Shown: in pieces, positions 1-9,932 of the stretch
Layout of the letters: the number at the start of each line of letters is the position of its first letter
Position numbering within the stretch: the stretch's first letter is position 1
Source: Areca catechu
Lineage: Eukaryota; Streptophyta; Magnoliopsida; Arecales; Arecaceae
Assembly: GCA_021397845.1 (NCBI GenBank)
Contig: CM038040.1
Span: forward strand, 61,892,088 to 61,956,087
Direction: 5' to 3'
Length of the DNA: 64,000 bases
Made by a program: the position numbers and the translations under genes
Notes under the pieces: model-generated
What the model saw: the letters and a program-made list of their open reading frames with translations, nothing else
What the model was told of the DNA's origin: nothing
Database searches by the model: none

Positions 1-336
1 TATATGAAAGGCACATGCAATATTGGTTTATGGTATTCTAAGCACACATCTTTGAAATTAATTAGTTATTCTGATGCTGATTATGGAGGCTGTAAAATTG
101 ATAAAAAGAGCACAAGTGGCACCTGTCAATTTCTAGGTGTTAACTTGATTTCATGGCACTGTCGCAAACAAAACTCCATAGCACTATCTATTGCTGAGGC
201 AGAATATATAGCTGTTGGAAGCTGTTGTGCTCAAGTGTTGTGGATCAAACAATAACTAGAAAATTATGGTGTTGTCCAATCTAAAATTCCAATTAAATGT
301 GATAACACTAGTGCTATTGACTTTTTTTTGATTTTT
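1..336 (+). pseudogene. Copia pol, C-terminal RNase H fragment
   Basis: The translation carries the Ty1-copia RNase H signature: SDADYGGCKIDKKSTSGTC (about 76-132), then ISWHCRKQNSIALSIAEAEY with the conserved AEAEYIA block (about 148-213). RNase H removes the RNA strand during reverse transcription. A TAA at 253-255 interrupts the frame in WIKQ(stop)LENYGV, a change of the CAA-to-TAA kind. The same frame resumes to CDNTSAID near 320, then homology stops abruptly at a T-run. The usual C-terminal end of the domain is absent, so there is probably a deletion here. The upstream integrase and RT lie outside the window. Confidence 0.85.
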
Positions 337-549
337 TGGCTGATTTTTGGCTCGAGCCGACTCGAGTCATCAGACTGTTCGGTGAGCCGACTCGAGAGTC
401 GGGCCAAAAGTTTTTAAATAAGGTTTCATTATTTTGTTTTCATTGTATCTTTCCATTTTGCTCTATTCCACTTAGCCGACTCCTCTTCCCATCTTAGAAA
501 AACTTCTTAGAACACTCTCCAAGCTCTCCAAATCCTTAATCCTAGCTAG
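337..549 (+). other. Spacer between pol and extra ORF
   Basis: Non-coding. It starts with a T-rich stretch and holds two perfect copies of GAGCCGACTC (354-363 and 384-393), the motif that is arrayed in this element's LTR at 2779-3114. The rest is AT-rich up to the ATG at 550. Confidence 0.6.
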
Positions 550-1765
550 ATGGCACCTCGTAGAGCCATAGCTAAGAAACCCCGGCGGGTTGTTTGGACT
601 GTTGTGGAGGAAAGGAGAACGAAACGGTGCTTGGACACCTCCAATTCGGAAGAAGAACAGCACATTGAGCAAGAAGAAGAGCCACAGGCACCCAAGCAAG
701 TGATTCTAATAGGCAATCGTCAGGTAACTCCTGGTAGGTGCATCAATTTTGATTTCTTGGAGCAAGAACAGTTACACATTGGGGATCGGTTAGATAAACG
801 GGGTGGAAAAATTTCTGTCTGTTGAATGTACCCACCTATCCCAATTTGGTCAGACAATTTTTTGAAAGCATGTCATTAGGTGCATTCCATATCGAAAGGA
901 CTGTGAAGGGAAGGCACATTGAGATTAGTGAGCAAAAACTGTCAAACATCATCCACATTCCAAAAGCAGGTGAATGCTACTTAGTTCTGAAGGAAAAGCA
1001 GAAGATCCTAAGACTAAAAATGGGAAGATCAAATGTTAGTGCAAATCAGCTATCATTGGAAATGAGCCTTTTGCACAACATTATCAATCGCATTTTCTTG
1101 CCCCGGACAGGGCGATTTGATTGGGTCAGCGAGCGTGACCTTGTTTTATGAGATGTCTGATTGAGGGGGAGGCCCTCAATCTACCATTTATCATGCTTTC
1201 TCAGATGAGAGAGGCAGTTCGCAGGACACGTGCTTGTCTACTGTATGGGATGGTCTTCACACTTCTATTTTAGGATGCCCGGGTAGACTTGACAGGTGAG
1301 GACAACTAGCTACTTCTGCACATTGACAGATATAGTCAGAAATCCCTTACTCGGATGGGGTTTATAAAAGTAGATGGTCATTGGACTCGGAAGGCTTCAG
1401 GTATTCCAGTTGCACACTCAGATGACTCAGAGGAGGACACTCCTGCAGAGGCCAATGCTGGTATTGAGGTTCCAGGATCGGATGTTGGATAGACTCCAGC
1501 TACTGAGATATTATCTACTACCAACACTTTGGTGTTGTCCTTTGATCCTCCGACTGTCAGACCTACTCCCATTATCACTTCTTCAGAGTCCAAACTTAGA
1601 GCCAGAGCCAAAACTAAAGTTTCTAGGACTACCACTCCTACTAGGAGTAGAATTAGGGATCTTAGACCCAGATTTTCTAAGTTTAAACCTAGTCCTGGAA
1701 TCTTAGAGGTCGGTTCTTCCTCTAGTGAGGAAGACCTTAGTAATGATCCTAGCCCTTCTTTTTGA
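550..1765 (+). pseudogene. Sirevirus extra (env-like position) ORF, decayed
   Basis: This ORF sits after pol and before the LTR, where many Sireviruses carry an additional gene sometimes called env-like. It starts at the ATG at 550 with a basic, then acidic N-terminus (RRAIAKKPRR, EEEQHIEQEEEP). The frame shifts near 800 into YPNLVRQFFESMSLGAFHIE, which resembles the plant-specific 'putative plant transposon protein' domain (PF20167 by memory). A further shift near 1145 leads into FMRCLIEGEALNLPFIMLSQMREAV. A Ser/Pro/Thr-rich tail ends at 1765. At least two frameshifts and several stops are needed to connect the pieces, so it is a pseudogene. I see no signal peptide or membrane segment, so an envelope function is not supported here. 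Confidence 0.65.
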
Positions 1766-2438
1766 TGTTTTTAGGCTCTTATCTTGATGTTTTAGGACTC
1801 TATGGTTGTTATATTTTGATGTTGTGATACTATTTTCTTGTGCCGAGGCACATTTGTAATGTATCACTTTTGTACTCACTTTTCTTATATATATATCACC
1901 TTTTATGCTACATGACTTCTTATGATACTCTTATTATATATGACTTGTTGTAAATGTATGTTATCTTCTACACCTTTTGTTGATGACAAAAAGGGGGAGA
2001 ACAGAGAATGTGCATGAAAAGGCTAATATGAATGTTGAATAACAAGTTTATATGAAAATTTGATGAAACTAAAAAGAAATGCTATTACAATAGTAAGGGG
2101 GAGCCTTTATCAATTTCATTTGAAATTTATTTCAATTACTTGTTAGTTTCGATACGCAATACTCAGGTTATAATATATGTTGTTTCGATACTTATTGCTC
2201 ATATGATATAGATAATACAGTGTATCGATACATATGATACTTTGTATTAATGTTTTTCAGTTTTATATACTTGATATGTATGATACATTGTGACACACTG
2301 TGTTAATATCTTGATACTCAATCTGTGTGATACATACTATGATCAATGTCATTTGATAAATACGAATATACAGTAATTGTAAAGTATTTTAAGTTCTGTT
2401 TATGCCCGGTGTTTTGTCATCATCAAAAAGGGAAAGAT
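1766..2438 (+). promoter_or_regulatory. 3' non-coding region with multiple polypurine tracts
   Basis: Between the extra ORF and the LTR there are three purine tracts with the core AAGGGGGAG or a degraded form: 1988-2000, 2095-2103 and 2425-2437. The last one directly abuts the LTR start TGTTG at 2439, so it is the functional primer site for plus-strand DNA. Repeated polypurine tracts in this interval are a known Sirevirus feature. The rest is AT-rich, with repeated 'tgatac' words. Confidence 0.75.
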
Positions 2439-4032
2439 TGTTGACCCCTGGAATAATTTTGATGATCACAAAATATTAGAGCATGTATTTGATACTAATT
2501 CTTTCAAATTACTTAAGAAGTTTTTGCAGGAAATTGGTTACCTTTAGTTTAAAATGGTTTTCAAATTGATTGGAAGGTAATTTAATTATGTATGTAATGT
2601 TATGAACTTGAACTTGTAAAAGCCCTAGTTTTGTCAATTTTATAATCTTGTAAAATGAGCTGAAAATTATAAAATTAAGAGTATGTAGATTAGTTCTTAT
2701 TTGATTCAAGTGTTGAAGAGTTTTGGTGAAGCTCGAAGCATCAATTGAAGACTTAGCAAGAGCTGACCCATGGATCGAGAGCCGACTCATTGTGGCACGG
2801 CATGGAGAAAAACTTAGAGTTTCAGTATCAAGAGCCGGCTCCTGTCCCAAGAGCCGACTCATGAAGAAATACATATTTTTGAAGGCTGAGAACTCGAGCC
2901 AACTCCTGTCCCAAGAGCCGACTCGTCTAGAGTTAGGGTTTTTGGTGAACTGAGAACTAGAGCCGACTCCAGCCTGAGGAGCCGACTCTAGGTATTTATC
3001 ATTTTGAAGTGATTGAAGGCAAGAGCCGACTCCTATCTGAACAGCCGACTCCTACAAAAATTTGTTTTGGGTTGTCTAAGACTTCGAGCCGACTCGTGGA
3101 CCTCGAGCTGACTCGAATAGCCATTTTCTGCACTCCAACGGCTAGTTGCTGAAAGTTATTTTTGAATCCCATTTCATCTCCAACAGCTCTTTCATGAATC
3201 TCTAGGCCCTACAATGGTCATATCTCATGGAATACTATAAAAAGGATTATTTTTGAAGGATTAAACAATAATGAGAGCATTATTATCAATTTAACTTGAG
3301 ATATTGAAGAGCCTTCAAGTCTTTCACCTACCTTACTTCAAGAGCTTTCAAGTTAGGATTCAAAGCTACACCAACTCTACTCCATCATTGAATCCACTCA
3401 TTGAAGAAGCATAGAAGCAGATTGAAGAAGCATAGAAGCAGCTTGAAGAGCATTAAAGAGCATTCAAAGCTAGGCTTCGACTTGATCTACATCAGCAACA
3501 CTTAAACAAACTCGGTTTGTTGTGGTTGATTGTTTATCTTCTCTTTATCATTGTTTTCTCTCAAGAACAGTAAGGGGCTATGTCTTAAGAAAGGGTTAAA
3601 GGTTTTTAGGTAAGCCTTGTGAAAACCTAAGTTGGGTTCTGGGTGATCCCGGTATAAAATCAAGTGTTAGGGTTTTCTTTGGTGATCCCATTTAAAACCA
3701 AAGGGAGTTTGGGTTTCTCTGGTGATCCCAGTAAAATCAAAGTGTATAGGTTTGGATTGTGAGCCTGGTAAAATAATCTGACTATATTCCGGTTGGGGGA
3801 TATAGTGGAAATCTCAAGTGGTGCTTGGGTTGTGGATGTGGGAGCCGGTTGCTCCGAACCACTCTAAATCTTTTGTGTTTGTGATTGTGTTCTTGTTGTT
3901 TTTTTGCTTTTACTTAATTACTTCCGCATTGCATATTGCACCACAACACTAAAAGAATTTCAAAGTGCACATAATTGTGAAAAGTTTTTTATTTCTAATT
4001 CACCCCCCTCTTGGGAAGCCACTTGGACAACA
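2439..4032 (+). repeat. Sirevirus 3' LTR
   Basis: 1594 bp with TG...CA ends (TGTTGACC to GGACAACA). A TATA box, TATAAAAAGG, lies at 3236-3245, so U3 runs from 2439 to about 3265. U3 holds an array of GAGCCGACTC decamers at 2779-3114. The end carries the polypyrimidine word CACCCCCCTC typical of this LTR family. The LTR at 59114-60575, in the other orientation, aligns along its whole length. Confidence 0.85.
2779..3114 (+). promoter_or_regulatory. GAGCCGACTC decamer array in LTR U3 (DRE/CRT-like cores)
   Basis: Seven perfect GAGCCGACTC copies start at 2779, 2851, 2915, 2960, 2979, 3023 and 3086. Four one- or two-base variants lie at 2832, 2896, 3043 and 3105. GCCGAC inside the decamer matches the core bound by plant DREB/CBF factors (RCCGAC, established). 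The array lies about 120-460 bp upstream of the TATA box at 3236. Stress-responsive transcription is therefore possible but inferred. The decamer is nearly self-complementary, so pairs could also form hairpins. Confidence 0.6.
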
Positions 4033-5975
4033 AGGTAGATGAGTCTCTGACCTACAGTGTGGTGATACTAGAGTGAGAGTACAGATAGTTGATAGAGATT
4101 ACGATACTGAGCGTGACCAAGTACAGGAAGTTATACAGATGACTACTCACTTGTCGATAACTTCCTGATGCTGTAGTCATATGAATAGTTCTTTGACCTA
4201 GAGTATCTCAGCTACTCACAATAAGGTTGCTATAGTTTGATAGCACAATCACATGGTTCCTATCCATTCAAGACCTTGCAGTGTTCGTTGGCTACAGTAA
4301 GTTTATTGTAGGAGTAGGGTGTTCACTTGTAGGGATCTATCAGCCTTAGTAGTAAGGTATAATCCTATACAGCTTAATGTGACTAAGTCCAAAAGTTTAT
4401 GGCCATAGCAGGGTGATAATGAAAAGATGTTTTCATTAGTATCACGATTGGACTTGAGTCGATTAAGTTGAGCATATGACTAATGGATTTGATGAGTATT
4501 CGTAACCAACATCATGTCGAGATTTTGATAGAGGAACCGAACACATGGTAACTACACCTAGGGGTTCCAATCTTATTCTGCTGGATTGCCACTACATACT
4601 GCTAGGTATCACTGGTGGATTATGAGAGCCCATTAGGATCATTCTCGGATCGATGATCTTGATCAGGGTTGAGCTGAAATTATTTCAGTCCATCGAAAGG
4701 ACTTTCGATGATGTATAATGGAGATTATAGCATGTCTCATTACCAGACAGGATAGGACCTGAGGGGTCACACACATTAGGGGCTCAAGTAACCAATCAGT
4801 AAATCAAAATATTACTAAAATTAAAAATTTTAGTACATTTAGACCTAATTTTAAAGGTTATAATTAATATTTGACCTAATTATAAATGTTACAATTAATT
4901 AATTATTAATTAATTATTAATTAAATTAAATTAGATTTAATTTAATTAAGTTAGACTCAGTTAATTGATCCTAATTGAGTTGGGTAAATGTCCTTTTCGA
5001 ATTGGTTCGATCAAATTTAAAATTGGCTTCGATTTGACTGTCAAATCACTTTATTTGGACCATGACCTAGAGTCTAGTTGGACTGGGACTCTCTTTCCTT
5101 GCTCCCCTTGTCTCCACATGCCTAGGTGGGTCCCATTTATTTTGTGCGACAAAATAAAGTGGGCGTGAAATCCAGATGGGCGCTAAAAGGAATTGGCATG
5201 AAGAGAAAGAGAGGAGTCCTTCTCTTTTACTCCTCTTAATTTTCAATCAGTTGAAATAAAACATCGGTGTTTTGGCTTGGAGAAATAAAAAGGAGGGGAT
5301 TTACCATGAGAAATAAATAGGGAGAGAGGGGTGGCCGACTAAGAAGCTTTTTGGCATGAAAAATTCCTTTTAGGCATGAATTCCTCTTAGGACATTTTTA
5401 CCTGAGAATCTCTCTCCTAGTGCCAAGTTCTCTTCTCCCTTTTTATTTTATTTCCTTTTTCCTTCTATGAGATCCAGAGAGTTGTTCTATAAAAGAAAGA
5501 AGAGAGAAAGGGTCCAAGGTCTTGCAAATCTAAGATTGCAAGATAGAAGCTAGAAGCCGGTCCAGTTACAGATCGGCATGATTTTTAAAGTAGGTGATTC
5601 GCTGAAAGAGGAGAGGGCTGCAAGGATCTAGCAGTCCGGTGCTCTCTATGACTTGGTTACGAGAGCTCTATGTGGATACTAGCAGAGGCCAAGCGATTGC
5701 CCGGCTCCTGTAGAATCCCGGTTTCAATAGCAGATCGGCATGCTTTTCAGAGCAGGCCAGGATAGCGATCCATATAAGTATTTTATACTTAAAATATTTT
5801 TTATTTCATATATAATATTTTTTTTATATATTTCAGCATGTTAAGAATTTATGATAAATAAATTAGATTTATTTATAAATTATATTTTTAGATATAAATT
5901 ATTTTTATATCTGCTTTCGTTGCGACAGGCTGTTGATGCTTGATCATTTGCAATTTACTATTCCTGGAAGAACTC
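4033..5975. repeat. Copia-like LTR or non-coding transposon sequence hosting the Sirevirus
   Basis: No coding potential. The stretch begins right after the Sirevirus LTR with aggta and resembles in style the copia LTR at 27274-29601: phrases such as 'gtggtgatactagagtgagagt', a long TTAAT-rich core at 4800-4970, and an A/T-rich end at 5770-5930. I cannot define both ends, and there is no TGGTATCAGAG primer site after it. The copia assignment is therefore tentative. Confidence 0.35.
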
Positions 5976-7183
5976 TAACATTAGCATGGTTGGTCCTTAT
6001 AGTATGTTCAACTACTTTGGATCATTTTTTTCTTCTTTTTATCTTTTTTTTATATGTCGTCATTGGATTTCACTGATCTCTTGACCTTTGTTTGAGTTAT
6101 CATATCTACAGGGATGAAGAGGATTGGCATGTAGAAATTGTAGAAGGCTGCAAAAAAAAAGGGGTAGATACCATTCAGGAGGTTAAGAGGAAGAAGATTG
6201 AAGGGTCTTCCCTACCAATGTCTTCCTCACGCACCCCTATAACAGGAAGTAGCTGATCTCTAGTGCTAGTAAAGGTGCTTGTACGTACTCCTTTGATGAC
6301 TTGTCCAATCAGGTTATTAGAAGTTGTTTGACCACCACCTTCATCAACTAGCCCTTTGATGTCATCGAAGGCCATCCGACCACATCCCCCTCCTATTGCT
6401 GGACAATCCTTAGGTGCTCAAGAGGAGCATATTATTCTAGAAAAAAAATTAAAGTTGAGCAATGCCTATCATAGGAGTCTAAGGTGCTCACTCAAGAGAT
6501 GCTAGAGATGATTTTCCTTCCCACTGATAGAGTGGAACGGGAGATGAATACACTCTTCCAAGTTCTTAACGATAGCTACCTTGAGATTTTCTAGGTAATT
6601 ATCCCTTTATTTGGCTATTCCTTTCTTTTTCTTTCTTTCTTCTTTCTTTTTTAATCCTTTTACTTTTTTTTTTTTTTTAAGCTTTTCTCCAACATTAGCC
6701 ACCTTAGAAACTTTCTAATCTCATATAACGAGATAAAGAATGATTTACAAAGGAGGTTATTGGTGGCCAGGGAAGCAATGAAGATGGTGATCGATTAGTT
6801 TGAAGCTACTAATATCCAGGCAAAGGCTGTTGAGGCATCGGAGGCACCAGTAGTTGCCCAGCTAGAAGCTTCAACCAACTAAATGATGGATGTTAGAGCT
6901 AGAATTTGTCAAGCACTGGAAGGGGTTGCTGGAAACGATGGATGTGCTAGAGTGAGTGGCACAAGCCTCGAGATGTGATACCTATAAAAAAACCCTATTG
7001 AATATGGCCACGGCGATGGCACTCTGATGTTCAAGTTAGTATGGATATCAATAAGGGAGAGTGTGAGCAGGAAGGCTTGTGTACCTCTTGGATCCTTCTA
7101 GAATCCTTTTGTAGGATGCTGCATAGATGGTGATTTGACCCTAGGTATGATATTGCCAGATTATGGAGAGATAGTGAAGACTT
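5976..7183 (+). pseudogene. Decayed, formerly spliced coiled-coil gene fragment (retrotransposon antisense-gene type?)
   Basis: Plus-strand fragments read MLEMIFLPTDRVEREMNTLF (about 6498-6560), then LRNFLISYNEIKNDLQRRLL (about 6709-6768) and FEATNIQAKAVEASEAPVVA (about 6800-6860). Between the first two lies a plausible intron: donor GTAATT at about 6595 and a long pyrimidine tract ending TTTTTAAG near 6681. LRNFLISY resembles LRNFLSGY in the second exon of the antisense gene of the Tat element (15.2 kb), also followed by a coiled coil. I infer a degraded gene of the same kind. In-frame stops at about 6795 and elsewhere show it is dead. Confidence 0.4.
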
Positions 7184-9035
7184 TGATCATTTATCATAGG
7201 GCGATCAAAAATAAAACCTAATTTACTAATATAGGTAGCATGAGTATAGATCATATCCTCAGGGATTAAAGAAAATTATTTCTTGAAAATAAGTAAAAGA
7301 GGATTGATAGTAGAGAGATTAGAATAAATATAAAAGATTTAAAAGAAAATAAGTCTAAATTGATTAATTAAAGAAAACAAGAGAAATAATCCAGAAATCA
7401 AAATCCACCATGCAAAATAGGTTTATTTTTTTCTTAATGTTGTAGTTTTGATAATACTTGCAAATTGGATATTAGTATAACTTATCTCTTTGTTATGTAT
7501 GGACCGTATCTAGAGATCATGGCTTGTTTGTTTAAAGTATAAACTATCTAATTTAATTACAAGATTCGAAATTAGCCAAACTTAGTACAATCTATCTCTC
7601 CTTAGCAAGTACCATATCCGAAGATCATAGAATATCTATAAAGGGCATAGACTATGTAGGTTAGATCAAAACTTTATTCAAAAAAGTAAATTAAAATATA
7701 TATAAAACAAAAGCATTACTTTTATTACATAATAATTAAATATAAAAAGTAAAGTAAAAATCAAATTATAGGCTTCATCATCTTTGCAGATTGAAGGAGC
7801 CAAGCTGCGCATCGCTGCCGCCAGCATCTCTTCCTTATTTTTTTTTTTCCAAAGCCTTATACAAAATCTAAAACAAGAAAACAAAAGAATAAGAAAGTAA
7901 TTTTTTGTTGCAAAATTGATGAATTAATGCCTTGACTACTAGCAACCTGGGGTCCTCCATTTATAGAGCTCGGTGAGAGCCTTTTCCTAGTAAAATTTGG
8001 AGTGAAATTAAGTTAGAATTTTCCTTGTATTGCAAAAAAATGTATCAACCATTCAATCTTCGTCATAGGGCTCAAATCATGCCAAAATCATTGCTAGATT
8101 ATTGTTATCATGCCTACACAGAGTCGAATTTGATGGTAGCCATCTAATCCTTGATCAGATTAAGTTAGGGGCATTGATGAGCATCAAAAGTGTCGAGAGA
8201 TGCGCATCAAAGTATTCCCTTAGGTGGATTAATCCCCAACCATCAGATCTTCATCAGATGGCTTAGATGATTGAAAGACAAAAATGATGATGATGGGCCA
8301 GAGAGAGGATGGCTGACAATGGGTGATTGTGATGGAGATGTGAAAGATAGCCGGACAGAGAGGGGGTGATGGTAAGTGGTGAGGCATCATGGCAACGAGC
8401 AAAGGATGGTTCATGATGGAGAAAGAAGGCAATGACTCAGGAGGAATGCTCAATCTAAGAGGCAATGATAGTGATGGGCAGTGACGAATTATGGTAGCGA
8501 CATCAGCAAGATGAAAGCGGCGGTGGTGTGGTGATGGAGTAGACTGTTGGTGATGAGGAGGAGGAAGCACGATGGGCAGCAGCTCATTATGATTTCATCC
8601 CAATCATGCCCTCTTTTTCATTCTTGGTGATGCGGGGATCGACGACGGGTAGCGAGGAAGCGGTAGTGACTATGGTGGCCACCAGGTGTTGGTGTGGCAG
8701 TGTCTCATGGAGGATGAGGCAATGGCATCGACAGTGATGGTAGCACAGGCTGAGAAGAGATGGTGCCAGTCCATGGAAAGGACATACAAACCAAGTAGCC
8801 GGTTCACCATGGACTGGCTACTCTAAAATCTATGCTAAACTTGGTTTTTTTTTTATTCTGGATCTGTTTAAACTCTAATTTAGTACTGTTTAGTTTCTTA
8901 GATTCTATAGATCAAGCTTCTTCTATCTTTGGACTCCTTTTCTATAAAACATGAAAAAAATACCACTTCTTAAGGAATAAATATCAATTCATATATATTT
9001 TAATACTTAAGTTGGTATATTTAATAGATTTATCA
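7184..9035 (-). repeat. LTR of Athila-type element B' (3' LTR on the minus strand)
   Basis: 1852 bp from TGATCATTT to GATTTATCA. On the minus strand it starts TGATAAATCTATTAA, like the LTR starts of elements A (34541), B (32518) and D (56903). It contains the family's typical low-complexity block (8230-8570), which reads as a His/Pro/Ser-rich ORF. The right end is followed by the minus-strand purine tract AAGTTGGGGGATA. Confidence 0.7.
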
Positions 9036-9932
9036 TATCCCCCAACTTATTCATTGTTAGTCCCTTAGCAATACAATAAAAATATAAGTATTAATTTTAA
9101 CCATATGCCATTGAGATCTTCCTTTACAAAAGTAGATCTAGGATTAAAAGTTAAAAAAGTTTAGCTAGTATCATTAATTAGGTATTGAGTTTCAAAAGCA
9201 AATTTTATTGTTAGCATAATTAGAAACTTTCTTAAAATTTCTCCAAAGATTTATAGGACTTGTGCTTGTGATGGCTAACTCAACATTTCGTTGCTATCTT
9301 GTAAAGGATAATTGTATCTTCGCTTATCACTTACTTTGGTCAATTTTCTATACACCTCCAAATCAAATTCATAAACTAAGGTAGCTTTCATACTAGAATT
9401 TTTTTAAAGTGCTGAGCATTCTGACCTTCCCTTCACTATTTGATACGAACCTCTATACTTGACTTAGATGCAAAGACTCAGTTACTAAGATTAAGGCAAT
9501 CTATATATACTCTATATTTTGTATTTTTATTTTAGGCAAGTAGCTCTTTCATCAAATTAAAGATAGTTTTCACATTACATGAATTTTTGTTTGAAAGGCA
9601 ACTCTTTTCTTAAATTCAAGTTCTGTAACTGGGGTGCATATCAATTACTAGTTTTTAGTAATAATTGAATACTTAGTTAACTTTTACAATCTACATCTAT
9701 TTTGCTTCGTAGTGTGCATGTGCAATAAAAATGCTGATAAGCTTTAAGTGATCAAAGTAGGTTGCTAAAAGTTTAACTAGCTAGTCTACTCTATGACTTG
9801 CTATAGTTTTTTAGCAAATACTTTCTAATCCAATTAATTTTTTTAGTCTATTTTACTCTAGATGTTCTTTCTTGACATATGACTTATTAAAAATATTTTT
9901 TTTTCTTTTCAAAAATTCCAAAGGATACATAA
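9036..9932 (-). other. 3' internal region of element B'
   Basis: No gene. The sequence next to the LTR (CCCCCAACTTATTCATTGCTAG-like on plus) is the polypurine tract region and is collinear with 32519-33390 and 56904-57800. It breaks at 9932, where the Tat element begins, and resumes at 26449/26454 with the duplicated cataa. Confidence 0.65.

Larger units (their letters stand above)
1..4032 (+). mobile_element. Ty1-copia Sirevirus-type retrotransposon, 3' portion
   Basis: The window opens inside a copia element on the plus strand. In order I see the end of the RNase H domain (to about 336), a spacer, a decayed extra ORF after pol (550-1765), three polypurine tracts with AAGGGGGAG-like cores (1988, 2095, 2425), and an LTR of 1594 bp beginning TGTTGACC at 2439 and ending GGACAACA at 4032. 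An extra gene after pol, repeated purine tracts and long LTRs are hallmarks of Sireviruses (established knowledge). The five bases after the LTR are aggta; the matching duplication would lie left of the window. A related LTR occurs alone and inverted at 59114-60575. Confidence 0.85.

Noticed and set aside
550..1765. A true viral envelope gene
   Set aside because: No signal peptide, membrane segment or Cys pattern is visible; only the position suggests the env-like label.
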